Source: Levilactobacillus yonginensis (GTDB taxonomy: Bacteria; Bacillota; Bacilli; Lactobacillales; Lactobacillaceae). From it: DNA of 64,000 bases. The translations under genes and the position numbers were made by a program. This document shows positions 1 to 9,016 of this stretch, in pieces (position 1 is the stretch's first letter; every line of letters begins with the position of its first letter). The notes below the pieces were generated by a model. That model did not search any database. It was not told the DNA's origin and saw only the letters and a program-made list of their open reading frames with translations. The DNA lies in NCBI RefSeq assembly GCF_964065165.1, contig NZ_OZ061549.1, positions 620,001 through 684,000 on the forward strand, given 5' to 3'.

Positions 1-1112
1 CCAGGACGAGCGGTCTGAACCGCTGCCAAGTTTTCCAATAAGTCCGCTTGATCTGCCATGGTCTGCGCAATTGCAAACTGTCCATCGGCTGGGCAAACGG
101 CTAACAGGTCCGCAAACCGCTGACCATTTTCGTTACTAGTCAATGGCCACTCACCGGCCTGCAGACAGTTTTGCAAAATCTGTTGCTGCTGCGCCGCTGA
201 AAGAGTCTCCATCGTCGTCACCGCATCTGGCAGGCTCATCGCCTGCTCGACTGTGAGACCCGGTCGGTGTTGCGTCAAGAACCCAGCAAAAGCCGTGCCG
301 ACCGTCATGCCCAAATTTCCCTGCATGATGGCCGCCACGACTGCTGACTGACTAAAGAGATGCTGTGCGTCAAGTTCCTGCACCGCCCGTGACACCCGTT
401 CCCAGGCTCGGGGGGTGGGTTGTAGATCATCGTCGCCGGCATTATCCACGCCCACTACGTGTAGGTCCGCCGGATTTTCGGTTAGATACTGGGTGACCAG
501 TGGGGTAATGCGTGGCTGACCAGCAACCACCGTCTTCGCCCACTGCAGCCAAGAAACCGTATCAGCCTGAAGGACCAGACGTGTCGTCCGGTCGGCAATG
601 GCCGCATCGCCAGGGGTGACCCCGTAGTGGCTTTGCGTAAAACCAGCCATCGTGGCATCCGGATTTTCAGCTAGAATCAGGTGCACTTGTTCGGGCAATT
701 TCAGCGTATTGATCTGCCGTTGCAAAACCAAGTTCATCAGCTCACTCTGAACGGCCTGCGACCCCCGGTTGAATTCATCTAAAAACCAGATGATTTCCTG
801 CTGCGGGTGGGCTTCAGCGTAACGGATCATGGCTACCAACGTGTGTGAATATCCAAACCGCACGTCAGCTAGTGAGCCGTACTGAGCCGTTTGCACGAAG
901 GAATCGGCGGTCAATGGGGGTACTGGAATCACCAGGTCCCCCTTTTCCACCAAACTAACAACCGTCGTGAAAAGCTTTGCCTGACGTTGGGCCGCTAAGT
1001 CGGCCACTAACGCAGACTTACCAATACCGGCCTCGCCCACAATGGTTGGCACACTACCACTTGCTAAGATTACCTGAGTTGCCTGTAAACAGGCCTGATA
1101 AGTCAATGCCAC
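1..1112 (-). CDS. MoxR-like AAA+ ATPase, partial (C-terminus beyond left edge)
   Basis: About 370 residues are visible, and the gene continues past base 1. Walker A GEAGIGKS lies near residues 26-33. Walker B with the following acidic residues (IIWFLDEFNRG) lies near 107-117. The segment NLVLQRQINTL and a later Asn-rich sensor region fit an AAA_5/MoxR-type dynein-like ATPase. Such proteins usually act as chaperones that remodel or activate a partner, often a VWA-domain protein encoded next door. No partner is visible, but one could lie to the left. The GTG start at 1112 sits 8 bases after GGAAGGAG; an in-frame GTG at 1121 is too close to that site. The family call is firm and the substrate is unknown. 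Confidence 0.8.
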   Translation of the reverse strand, partial: MALTYQACLQATQVILASGSVPTIVGEAGIGKSALVADLAAQRQAKLFTTVVSLVEKGDLVIPVPPLTADSFVQTAQYGSLADVRFGYSHTLVAMIRYAEAHPQQEIIWFLDEFNRGSQAVQSELMNLVLQRQINTLKLPEQVHLILAENPDATMAGFTQSHYGVTPGDAAIADRTTRLVLQADTVSWLQWAKTVVAGQPRITPLVTQYLTENPADLHVVGVDNAGDDDLQPTPRAWERVSRAVQELDAQHLFSQSAVVAAIMQGNLGMTVGTAFAGFLTQHRPGLTVEQAMSLPDAVTTMETLSAAQQQQILQNCLQAGEWPLTSNENGQRFADLLAVCPADGQFAIAQTMADQADLLENLAAVQTARP

Positions 1113-1143
1113 CCGAATCACTCCTTCCAAATAACGCGATGCT

Positions 1144-3792
1144 TTATTTTAACACGCGCCGTTGGAAGAATTTAACGATTTCCACAATAACGATCATCAT
1201 GAACGAAGCCAAAAGGACAATTCCCCATTGGAAGCCATCCAGATGAGCAACGTGGAACATGCTGTTTAAGCCTGGTACCAGAATGGTCATCGCTAACAGT
1301 GCAAAGGCAATCACAATGGCCCAGTTGAAGAATTTATTCTTAAACAAACCAACCGTGAAAATGGACCCGTGAATCGACTTAGAGTTAAATGCGTGAAATA
1401 GTTGAATCAACCCTAACGTTGCGAAGGCCATGGTCAAGGCATCGGCATGGGCCAATTGCGTTGCCTGATGCACGGGGTAGGTAATGGCTAACCAGTAGAC
1501 ACCTAACGTAATGGCCCCTTCCAGCAGGCCCTGGTAGACGATACCTCCGAAGACCCCACCGGAGAAGAAGTTCGACTGCCGACCTCGTGGCTTTTGCTGC
1601 ATAATATTCTTTTCCATGGGTTCGACCCCTAAGGCAATCGCTGGTAACGTGTCGGTCACCAGGTTGATCCACAGAATATGCACGGGCGCTAAGATCTGCC
1701 AACCTAGCATGGTCATCATGAACAGTGTCAGTACTTCCCCCAGGTTGGCGGAAAGCAGGTACTGAATGGCCTTCTGAATGTTAGCAAACACTTTTCGGCC
1801 TTCCTCAACCGCCACCACAATGGTAGAGAAGTTGTCATCGGCCAGAACCATGTCGCTGGCCCCCTTGGAAACTTCGGTCCCGGTAATTCCCATCCCGATA
1901 CCAATATCGGCAGCCTTCAGGGCGGGAGCATCGTTGACCCCATCTCCAGTCATGGCAACGACCTTGCCCCGCTTCTGCCAGGCATTGACGATGCGGACCT
2001 TATGTTCGGGAGCCACTCGAGCGTACACCGCGTAGTCGCTCACTTTCTTGGCAAAAGTGGCATCGTCCATCTCATCAAGTTCGGCCCCGGTAATCACGGC
2101 GGCGGTCTCACCCTTGTCGATGATGCCCAGCCGCACCGCAATGGTGGCGGCCGTGTCACGGTGGTCCCCAGTGATCATCATTGGCCGAATCCCAGCAGAT
2201 TTGGCATCCGCCACGGCCTGAGCCACTTCCGGTCGTTCAGGGTCGATCATGCCGACCATCCCGGCCAAGATCAGGTCATTTTCTACCGTTTCACTGGTCA
2301 TGTTCGTTGGTACTTGATCCGTAATGCGGTAGGCAAACGCCAGGACCCGTAAAGCCTGCGTCGCCATGTTGTGGTTCGTATCCAAGATGTGTTGCCGGTC
2401 GGCATTGCTCAACGGTGAAATCGCGCCGTCCATGGCCAACCGCGTCACGCGCTTCAGCAACTCATCCGGCGCGCCCTTGACGGCAATCAGGAAGCGACCA
2501 TCCGCTAAGGGGTGCACCGTGGACATAAGTTTTCGCTCGGAATCAAACGGAATTTCGGCAACTCGGGGCATATCCGTTAAGACCTGGTCAACCGGGTAGT
2601 TGCGATCCATTTGGTACTGCACTAGCGCCGTTTCGGTCGGGTCACCGGCCAAACCATCCGGCGTCACCTTAGTATCGTTACTGAGAATCATGACCTGCGC
2701 TAAGCGATTTTCACGGTCAAAATCAACCGTGTGCGCATCGGTTAACCGTAAGTCTTCGTAAACCTTTTCGACTGTCATTTTGTTTTGAGTCAACGTCCCG
2801 GTCTTATCCGAGGCAATGATGTCGGTGCTCCCCAACGTTTCCACGGCGGGCAGTTTCCGGACGATGGCGTGCCGTTTGGCCATTCGCTGAGTCCCCAATG
2901 CCAAAGTAATCGTGACGATGGCGGGCAATCCTTCTGGAATCGCAGCAACGGCCAGAGAAATCGCCGTTAAGAGCATGTCGATCAGGCTTTCGGCCTGACG
3001 CCACATCCCCATCGCAAAGACGATGGCCGCAATCACCAGAATCAGGATGGTCAACGACTTCCCTAACTGGGTCAGGTTGGCCTGGAGCGGCGTGGTTGTC
3101 TCATCGGCAGCTTCAATCATGCCCGCGATTCGGCCGACCTCCGTCTGCATCCCAGTGGCGACCACGACTCCGGTTGCCCGACCGTACGTAACGTTAGAAT
3201 TCATGAAGGCCATGTTGTGACGGTCACCGATAGGCAGGTCCGCTCCCGTCAAGATAGCATCCGCCTTTTCCACGGGTACCGATTCCCCGGTCAACGCGGA
3301 CTCTTCGACCTTTAGCGAAGCCACATCGAGCAACCGCAGGTCAGCGGGAATGATATCGCCGGCTTCCAGCAAGATGATGTCCCCCACAACCAGCTCGTCG
3401 CTCTTAACGGTCATCACCTGACCGTCGCGGCGAATCGTGGCGTTAGGCGCCGACATTTCCTTCAAGGCGTTAATGGCTTCCTCGGCCTTGGCCTCCTGAA
3501 AGACCCCAAAGATGGCGTTTAACACCACCACGACCAGGATGATGACGGCATCGACGACCTCACCAGTCAGCCCGGCAATTAGCGCGGCCACCAGCAAGAC
3601 GATGATCATGAAGTCCTTGAACTGGGCAAAAAATTTCTGCAACAGGGAGGTGGTCTTCTGTTGGTTCAAGACGTTGTGTCCATTCGCCGAGAGACGTTCC
3701 TGTGCAGTTGCCGAGCTTAACCCGTGCTCGCTGGTTTGCAAGCGCTGGTACAAGTCAGCAGCAGTTTCCTGATAAAACGGTAATTTGGCCAT
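1144..3792 (-). CDS. P2-type cation-transporting ATPase (Ca2+/Mn2+ class)
   Basis: An 882-residue membrane pump of the PacL/SERCA-like P-type ATPase family, moving divalent cations out of the cytoplasm at the expense of ATP. Visible motifs are the actuator TGES (168-171), PEGLP in the fourth membrane segment (286-290), the phosphorylated aspartate in DKTGTLT (D329) and the hinge TGDGVNDAPALKAADIG. An N-terminal cation ATPase domain and a C-terminal set of membrane helices complete the usual architecture. The ATG at 3792 follows AGGAGG by about 9 bases and is preferred over a longer in-frame start. The gene stands alone behind a yybP-ykoY riboswitch, so manganese or calcium export is the likely role, as for the YoaB-type pumps known behind this riboswitch. 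Ion specificity cannot be read from sequence alone. Confidence 0.93.
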   Translation of the reverse strand: MAKLPFYQETAADLYQRLQTSEHGLSSATAQERLSANGHNVLNQQKTTSLLQKFFAQFKDFMIIVLLVAALIAGLTGEVVDAVIILVVVVLNAIFGVFQEAKAEEAINALKEMSAPNATIRRDGQVMTVKSDELVVGDIILLEAGDIIPADLRLLDVASLKVEESALTGESVPVEKADAILTGADLPIGDRHNMAFMNSNVTYGRATGVVVATGMQTEVGRIAGMIEAADETTTPLQANLTQLGKSLTILILVIAAIVFAMGMWRQAESLIDMLLTAISLAVAAIPEGLPAIVTITLALGTQRMAKRHAIVRKLPAVETLGSTDIIASDKTGTLTQNKMTVEKVYEDLRLTDAHTVDFDRENRLAQVMILSNDTKVTPDGLAGDPTETALVQYQMDRNYPVDQVLTDMPRVAEIPFDSERKLMSTVHPLADGRFLIAVKGAPDELLKRVTRLAMDGAISPLSNADRQHILDTNHNMATQALRVLAFAYRITDQVPTNMTSETVENDLILAGMVGMIDPERPEVAQAVADAKSAGIRPMMITGDHRDTAATIAVRLGIIDKGETAAVITGAELDEMDDATFAKKVSDYAVYARVAPEHKVRIVNAWQKRGKVVAMTGDGVNDAPALKAADIGIGMGITGTEVSKGASDMVLADDNFSTIVVAVEEGRKVFANIQKAIQYLLSANLGEVLTLFMMTMLGWQILAPVHILWINLVTDTLPAIALGVEPMEKNIMQQKPRGRQSNFFSGGVFGGIVYQGLLEGAITLGVYWLAITYPVHQATQLAHADALTMAFATLGLIQLFHAFNSKSIHGSIFTVGLFKNKFFNWAIVIAFALLAMTILVPGLNSMFHVAHLDGFQWGIVLLASFMMIVIVEIVKFFQRRVLK

Positions 3793-3849
3793 TTGCCAAT
3801 TCCTCCTGAAGTGTGCTCGTAAGCCCATCTTTTTCCCATTTTCGGGGGT

Positions 3850-3906
3850 AAAAAAAGAGACTCACGCGTGCACACAAAATAAATTGTGAACACACATAAG
3901 TCTCAC
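3850..3906 (-). terminator. Riboswitch expression-platform terminator
   Basis: On the minus strand a long hairpin starts GAGACTTATGTGTG and closes with GCGTGAGTCTC. About 21 pairs can form, several of them G-U, and the hairpin is followed by seven T. Its 5' arm contains CTTATG, which can instead pair with the CATAAG that opens the aptamer. Termination and aptamer closing therefore exclude each other, giving an ON switch by antitermination. Confidence 0.85.
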
Positions 3907-4012
3907 TATTTAAGGCAATCCCGGATTGGCAACTGGTCGACACCAGTTCCAAAGAAATCTTGCTGACGGGTATTGCCGCAGAATAATCCTGCTAGTTACT
4001 CCCTTATGGTTG
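3893..4012 (-). promoter_or_regulatory. yybP-ykoY manganese riboswitch aptamer
   Basis: The leader reads CATAAGGGAGTAAC at its 5' side and GTGAGACTTATG at its 3' side. CATAAG/CTTATG form the closing P1 helix, and the flanking GGGAGTA and GAGA bases match the conserved core of the yybP-ykoY family, together with the internal CAATAC. Mn2+ binding should stabilise P1 and block the overlapping terminator, so the downstream pump is made when manganese is high. The family assignment is by motif recognition, without a covariance-model search. Confidence 0.8.
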
Positions 4013-4022
4013 CTGTGAAATT

Positions 4023-4051
4023 AGTATACCGAATTTTTTCCGTGCCGTCTA
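4023..4051 (-). promoter_or_regulatory. Sigma-A promoter of the riboswitch-ATPase transcript
   Basis: The -35 TAGACG (4046-4051) and -10 TATACT (4023-4028) are separated by 17 bases. The riboswitch begins about 10-20 bases downstream, which fits a transcript that starts just ahead of the aptamer. Confidence 0.75.
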
Positions 4052-4133
4052 CATAAATAGCCCACCAAATGTTAACGATACTTATTATGTCGATAAGTAA
4101 CCATCACCATTATTAGCCGGTCACTTGCCGCTC

Positions 4134-4153
4134 AACCCCGTCCCACCGGGGTT
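4134..4153. repeat. Short inverted repeat downstream of ffh
   Basis: Perfect 7-bp arms AACCCCG/CGGGGTT with a 6-base loop. No T-run follows on either strand, so it is at best a weak terminator for ffh. The rest of 4052-4239 shows no gene. Confidence 0.4.
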
Positions 4154-4239
4154 AACGGTTCAAATGCTACCAGTAAATGTAACAAAAGGCCGAACGCCCA
4201 GTACCAGCTTCCTGGCACCGAGCTCCCGGTCATCACGGT

Positions 4240-5688
4240 CTACTTGCGCTTCTTACGCTTCAGCCGCTTCTTCTTATTCTTCTTCATCTGACGCGACATC
4301 CGGTTCATAGCCATCTTTTGCATCCGGCCACTGATACCGCCGCCACCCATACCGGTGTTACCCATCAGCTGTTCCATTCCAGACATATTTCCTTTGGAGA
4401 CCTGATTCATGGTCTTCTTCATCTGATTGAACTGCTTGATCATTCGGTTAACTTCATGGATCGGCCGACCAGCCCCAGCAGCAATCCGTCGTCGCCGTGA
4501 AGGGTTCAACAGATCGGGATTGGTCCGTTCCTGTGGTGTCATAGAATACACGACAGCCTTTAGGTGATCCATGTCCTTGGGATCCATTTGCACGTTTTTC
4601 AGAGCTGGGTTATTGGCCATCCCTGGAATCATCTTCATGAGGTCTTCCATTGGCCCCATCTTCTGAATCTGGGCAATTTGGTCCAAGAAGTCGTTGAAAT
4701 CAAACGAGTTTTCTTGAATCTTTTCGGTTAATTCCTTAGCCTGCTTTTCGTCGTATTCCTTCTGGGTCTTTTCGATCAGGGAAAGCATATCCCCCATCCC
4801 TAAGATCCGCGACGACATTCGGTCTGGATGGAAGACATCCAGGTCGGTCATCTTTTCACCTTGACCAATGAACTTGATTGGCTTGCCGGTCACGGCCCGG
4901 ATAGACAGTGCGGCACCACCACGGGTGTCCCCATCTAACTTGGTCAAGACGACCCCGGTCACGTCCAGCTTTTCGTTAAACCCTTCGGCGGTGGCGACGG
5001 CGTTTTGCCCAGTCATCGCATCAACAGTCAGCAGAATTTCATCAGGATGGGCCAACGCCTTAATGTTGGCCAATTCATCCATCAATTGTTCATCAATTTG
5101 CAACCGACCAGCGGTATCAATGATCACGTAATCGTTGTGGTTTTCAGCGGCCTGAGCCAGTCCTTGCCGCACGATTTCTACGGGATCAACGTCAGTCCCC
5201 AACTGGAAGACCGGCACGTCGATACCTTCAGCCACCTGGACCAATTGGTCAATGGCGGCTGGCCGGTAAATATCGCCGGCAATCATTAATGGCCGGGCGT
5301 TTTCTTCGTTCTTTAGCTTTAAAGCTAACTTGCCGGCCGTCGTCGTCTTCCCGGCCCCTTGAAGTCCAACCATCATGATGATCGTTGGAATCTTGTCGGA
5401 CTTATTTAGGGGAACGGCTTCTGCCCCCATCGTTTTGGTTAACTCTTCGTCAACAATTTTGACGATTTGTTGCGCTGGGTTCAGTCCTTCAAGAACGTCG
5501 GCCCCCATCGCTCGGTCACGAACCTGCTTGACGAAGTCCTTGACCACGGTAAAGTTAACGTCGGCTTCGAGTAAAGCCAACCGAATCTCACGCATTGTTT
5601 CCCGTAAATCACTTTCGGAAACGCGGCCCTTGCCCCGTAGTTTGCGCATTGCGCCTTGTAGTCGTTCGGTTAATCCTTCAAACGCCAT
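4240..5688 (-). CDS. ffh: Signal recognition particle GTPase Ffh
   Basis: A 482-residue SRP54-type protein that binds signal peptides of nascent membrane and secreted proteins and delivers ribosomes to FtsY. It has an N-terminal helical bundle (MAFEGLTERLQGAMRKLRGK), a G domain with GLQGAGKTTTAGKLA, DTAGR and TKLDG, and a Met-rich C-terminal M domain (GMEQLMGNTGMGGGG). It ends in a strongly basic Lys/Arg tail. The ATG at 5688 lies 8 bases after AGGTGG; a longer GTG start was rejected. ylxM is 19 bases upstream and is expected to be co-transcribed. In many Gram-positives rpsP follows ffh, but here the next gene is the ATPase unit. Confidence 0.97.
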   Translation of the reverse strand: MAFEGLTERLQGAMRKLRGKGRVSESDLRETMREIRLALLEADVNFTVVKDFVKQVRDRAMGADVLEGLNPAQQIVKIVDEELTKTMGAEAVPLNKSDKIPTIIMMVGLQGAGKTTTAGKLALKLKNEENARPLMIAGDIYRPAAIDQLVQVAEGIDVPVFQLGTDVDPVEIVRQGLAQAAENHNDYVIIDTAGRLQIDEQLMDELANIKALAHPDEILLTVDAMTGQNAVATAEGFNEKLDVTGVVLTKLDGDTRGGAALSIRAVTGKPIKFIGQGEKMTDLDVFHPDRMSSRILGMGDMLSLIEKTQKEYDEKQAKELTEKIQENSFDFNDFLDQIAQIQKMGPMEDLMKMIPGMANNPALKNVQMDPKDMDHLKAVVYSMTPQERTNPDLLNPSRRRRIAAGAGRPIHEVNRMIKQFNQMKKTMNQVSKGNMSGMEQLMGNTGMGGGGISGRMQKMAMNRMSRQMKKNKKKRLKRKKRK

Positions 5689-5707
5689 TCGTATTGCCAC
5701 CTAACTT

Positions 5708-6049
5708 TCATTGTTCTTCTAGATTTTCTAAACCCGCAACCAATCGATTTAATTTGGCATCGTGGGGGTAATTAGCCGCCACGTATGACTGAATTTCATC
5801 AGCCTGTTGATTGCGCGCTGTAAATTCTTGATAGAGATGCAGTTTACCCTCATAATCTTCGAGGATTTTTTCGGTTCGTCGCAAGTTATCGTAGACCGCC
5901 TGCCGGCTGACGTTGAATTCTTCAGCAATTTCCCCCAAGGAATAGTCATCACCGTAATACAGTTGCATATAGTTGTTCTGCTTCGCGGTCAACAACGGTT
6001 GGTAGAACGCAAATAGGGAATTAATTCGATAGTTTTTTTCGATTTCCAT
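5708..6049 (-). CDS. ylxM: YlxM/p13-like SRP accessory protein
   Basis: A 113-residue helix-turn-helix protein of the YlxM family, starting [20 protein letters not shown]. The segment [21 protein letters not shown] is the HTH characteristic of this family, followed by a helical C-terminal half. The streptococcal homologue modulates SRP and FtsY GTPase activity, so a role in SRP function is inferred from family and from position directly ahead of ffh. The ATG at 6049 follows GGGAGG with good spacing; a longer frame upstream would run through the promoter. Confidence 0.93.
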   Translation of the reverse strand: MEIEKNYRINSLFAFYQPLLTAKQNNYMQLYYGDDYSLGEIAEEFNVSRQAVYDNLRRTEKILEDYEGKLHLYQEFTARNQQADEIQSYVAANYPHDAKLNRLVAGLENLEEQ

Positions 6050-6082
6050 GATTGGTCCTCCCACATAGTTACACACTCTACT

Positions 6083-6111
6083 AGAATACTGATTTTTAGC
6101 GGTTTCGTCAA
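6083..6111 (-). promoter_or_regulatory. Promoter of ylxM-ffh
   Basis: TTGACG (6106-6111) and TATTCT (6083-6088) with a 17-base spacer, about 35 bases before the ylxM start. It shows that ylxM-ffh has its own promoter, separate from smc-ftsY. Confidence 0.75.
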
Positions 6112-6362
6112 TTTTTTTCGCGTACTTTACGGTAACTAGAGAGTAGGACACAAGGCAGTTAGTCAATAATCTTTAACGTCGATAGACGAATAATCCTGAC
6201 CTTTAAATATTTATCGAGCTGGATCAAGCGGCGTTAACAGTCGTTTGTCGCCCGTTTCGACTATATCCGTTCGGCGCAAAAAAGGACTCAGCTTTTTATC
6301 ACCAATGATTAATTAATGCGCGTTAACTTTGAGGAACCCTAACCATTTAATTCACAAGGTTT
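6112..6362. other. Spacer with no recognised feature
   Basis: Between the ylxM promoter and the next terminator I see no gene, RNA or convincing repeat. It is mildly AT-rich. Confidence 0.5.
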
Positions 6363-6408
6363 AAAAAGATGAAGCGGACTTGGACGTAATCTCCAAGTTC
6401 GCTTCATC
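6363..6408 (-). terminator. Terminator of the secreted-protein gene
   Basis: GATGAAGCG..ACTTGGA pairs with TCCAAGT..CGCTTCATC, a 17-bp stem with one G-T mismatch, followed on the minus strand by TTTTT. Confidence 0.85.
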
Positions 6409-6436
6409 ATTTTAAATTCTACATCATAAAGAAATT

Positions 6437-7222
6437 TTACTTAGCGGGTTCGAGGTAAATGTAGGCATCACCACGGTTAGCGCCTTCGTCACCCCAGCCA
6501 TTATGAATGTCGATACCGATGTGCCAGCCCGCATACTTAGCACGAACTGTCGCTGGATAACCAGCAGCATTCAACAGTGGTTCATATGCTTGGAAGTAAA
6601 ACGGTTGGTCATCAGACTTAGGATTTCGTAAGTGAATCAAAGTCTGGTTAGCCCCAACGTAGTCACCATCAACGGCATCAACTGGATAAGCTGCACCATT
6701 GGCTTCCCGGTTCAGTGACGCATCCGAGATGGTCCTTGGGAACAATTGCTTTAAAGCCGCCTTGAACTGGTCTTCATTTTTACTCCCCAATTTCCCCTGC
6801 GGTTCAGAAACCGTCACGGTCTGAGAAGGATGAGAGTTAGCAGTGGTCGTGGTAGTTGCGGTAACCGGTTTTAGATAACCCCGCCAGATCCAACCTTGTA
6901 AGGTCTTGTCCGCACTCTTAACGTGATAGTAAATAGCGTTGTGGCCTTTATACTTTTTGTACAATTTTTCGTGAGCGTCCGTGTACCAAGTAACCGTTGG
7001 GGTAACGTCATTGTTGCTGTAACGAATGCCCAAGTGCCTGGAGTACCGTGCCCCAGTAGTTGCTGTAAACGCGTGGCGTTTCATACTCTTGCGCCAAACC
7101 AGCCGCACAGACTTTGACCGTGACGCTGAATACTGACTATTCGCAGAAGCAGTCATGGTCGACATTCCTAAAATGCCCGCTCCTACTCCGAGAACTAATG
7201 CGGCCTGCATAACTTTTTTCAT
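6437..7222 (-). CDS. Secreted lactobacillar surface-domain protein, function unknown
   Basis: A 261-residue exported protein. MKKVMQAALVLGVGAGILG followed by an Ala-Ser-Ala cleavage region around residues 25-28 is a signal peptide. Residues 35-115 form the SH3-like surface domain seen repeatedly in lactobacilli, with motifs RHLGIRYSNND, TWYTDAHEKLYKK, YYHVK and GWIWRGYLK. A short Thr-rich linker leads to a second domain of about 120 residues that I do not recognise (ending WHIGIDIHNGWGDEG). There is no sortase motif or membrane anchor, so it is probably released or held by wall binding. The ATG at 7222 follows GGGAGGA; the ORF's first ATG overlaps that site. It sits between ftsY and ylxM with its own terminator, which breaks the usual cluster. 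Confidence 0.8.
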   Translation of the reverse strand: MKKVMQAALVLGVGAGILGMSTMTASANSQYSASRSKSVRLVWRKSMKRHAFTATTGARYSRHLGIRYSNNDVTPTVTWYTDAHEKLYKKYKGHNAIYYHVKSADKTLQGWIWRGYLKPVTATTTTTANSHPSQTVTVSEPQGKLGSKNEDQFKAALKQLFPRTISDASLNREANGAAYPVDAVDGDYVGANQTLIHLRNPKSDDQPFYFQAYEPLLNAAGYPATVRAKYAGWHIGIDIHNGWGDEGANRGDAYIYLEPAK

Positions 7223-7382
7223 ATAAATTCCTCCCATTTCAACCCCAAGCAGGCTAACGCCATCGGTTAAACACTTTGTCCATTAGTCTGCCAATGTTTA
7301 AGGTCTACTACTATTTTAGGACTAACTTAATCTTTTTGCACGTCAGCTAGTCATTTACTACTTTCAATTTCTCCCGTTCAAC

Positions 7383-7432
7383 AAAAAATCTGCTGTCCGT
7401 AATCAAATACACTGATTACCAACAACAGATTT
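7383..7432 (-). terminator. Terminator of the smc-ftsY transcript
   Basis: A 20-bp imperfect stem with arms AAATCTG..GTAATCA and TGATTAC..CAGATTT, followed on the minus strand by TTTTTT. The interval 7223-7382 contains only the leader of the secreted-protein gene, with no clear promoter. Confidence 0.85.
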
Positions 7433-7516
7433 CTCAAATCACAAAGCCTTAAAATTAAACGATTCACCACAATCCAGTACTAACGAAGGTCCACACTAGA
7501 TTGCCTTATTTGCGCA

Positions 7517-9016
7517 CTATTTCTCCAATGCCTTAACATCGATCAGGCCCTTGAACAATCCGTAAACAAACTCGTTGGGATCAAACGGCCGCAAGTCAGA
7601 AATCTGTTCACCTAACCCAATAAACTTCACCGGTACGTGGAGTTCATTACGAATGGCCAAAACAATTCCCCCACGGGCAGTCCCATCCAACTTAGTCAGG
7701 ACAATACCGGTCACATCGGTTGATTCTTTAAAGAGTTTGGCCTGAGTCAAGGCATTCTGACCAGTCGTGGCATCCAGCACCAGCAAGACTTCGTGTGGCG
7801 CATCTGGAATTTCACGGGTAATGATGCGTTTCATCTTAGCCAACTCATTCATCAAATTGACCTTATTTTGCAGCCGACCAGCGGTATCTACGAAGAGAAT
7901 GTCGTAATCCTCTTCCTTCGCCTTTTTCACGGCATCGAAGACTACCGCAGCGGGATCTGATTGTGGCTTACCCGTCACAATATCCACGTCCGCCCGCTTG
8001 GCCCAGACATCCAACTGTTCAGTCGCTCCGGCCCGGAAAGTATCGGCAGCGGCCAGTAAGACCTTCTTGCCGTCTTGATGGTAACGGTTCGCCATCTTCC
8101 CAATCGTCGTCGTCTTCCCGACCCCGTTGACCCCGACAAACAGGATCACGGTTGGACCAGAGCTGGCCACGTTCAGCGCAGTACTTTCATCGTTACCGGC
8201 CGCATCGTAGATTTCAACCAGTTTTTCAACCACCACGTTTTGAACGTCGGCGGATTTTTTAGCATTTTGTAATTTTACTTCATCGCGTAACTCATCACTG
8301 AGTTTAACGGCCATGTCGAAACCAACGTCGGCGCCAATCAGGGTTTCCTCAAGGTCATCGAAGAAGCCTTCATCCACGTGGCGGAAGTTAGCCAGTAAAG
8401 CGTTCAGGCGTTCACCGAACGTCTTTCGCGTCTTCTCCAACCCCTTGTCGTAGAGCTGTTCGTCCGTCTTTTCAGCCGGCTCACCGGTTTCAGAATCAAC
8501 GGTTTTTGTGGCAGGTGCTTTTTCCGCAACCTTGTCGACTGGAGAATCTTCAACTGGCTGACTTTCAACTGGAGCCGCACTAGATACAGGTTCTTCAGTT
8601 GGTGCTTCACTAGTTACAGCATCTTCAGTAGTGGAACCCACTTCATCAGTAGCCGGATCATCTACTGACGATTCAGTGCTGCTTACGGCTGCTTCGGAAG
8701 CTGCCGGAACACTGGCTTCCGCTGGGGCTTCGGCAACACTAGCCGGTTCAGTAGCCGCCGTACTAGTAGCTGGGGCTTCGCTGGTAGCCATCACAGAACT
8801 AACTGGTGTTACTTGGGCACTCACTGCTTCTGACGATGCCTCAGTAGCAGGCGACTCAGGTTGCTCAGGTGCTGCTGAGGCTGGTGTCATCCCTGCCTCG
8901 TTAGCCGCGCTAGACTCAACGGGCATTTCACTCGTAGGCGTTTCTACTGGCGCTTCACTAGCCTGGCTTGCGGGTTCTTTCTTAGCCCGGCGACGAAAAA
9001 TATCAAATAATCCCAT
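7517..9016 (-). CDS. ftsY: SRP receptor FtsY
   Basis: A 499-residue receptor that docks Ffh-ribosome complexes at the membrane. The C-terminal NG domain (about residues 200-499) carries GVNGVGKTTTIGKMA, DTFRAGA, DTAGR and TKLDG. The N-terminal A domain is unusually long and of low complexity: after a basic MGLFDIFRRRAKKEP it runs to about residue 185 almost entirely in Ala, Ser, Glu, Pro, Val and Thr. Its start overlaps the smc stop (TAATG), so the two are translationally coupled. Confidence 0.96.
   Translation of the reverse strand: MGLFDIFRRRAKKEPASQASEAPVETPTSEMPVESSAANEAGMTPASAAPEQPESPATEASSEAVSAQVTPVSSVMATSEAPATSTAATEPASVAEAPAEASVPAASEAAVSSTESSVDDPATDEVGSTTEDAVTSEAPTEEPVSSAAPVESQPVEDSPVDKVAEKAPATKTVDSETGEPAEKTDEQLYDKGLEKTRKTFGERLNALLANFRHVDEGFFDDLEETLIGADVGFDMAVKLSDELRDEVKLQNAKKSADVQNVVVEKLVEIYDAAGNDESTALNVASSGPTVILFVGVNGVGKTTTIGKMANRYHQDGKKVLLAAADTFRAGATEQLDVWAKRADVDIVTGKPQSDPAAVVFDAVKKAKEEDYDILFVDTAGRLQNKVNLMNELAKMKRIITREIPDAPHEVLLVLDATTGQNALTQAKLFKESTDVTGIVLTKLDGTARGGIVLAIRNELHVPVKFIGLGEQISDLRPFDPNEFVYGLFKGLIDVKALEK

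Noticed and set aside
1778..2352. Plus-strand frames inside the P-type ATPase gene
   Set aside because: Shadows of the real minus-strand gene; no start context and protein-like composition only by codon mirroring.
4081..4239. Possible tRNA or small RNA between ffh and the riboswitch promoter
   Set aside because: No cloverleaf, T-loop or promoter was visible; only a short hairpin without a T-run.
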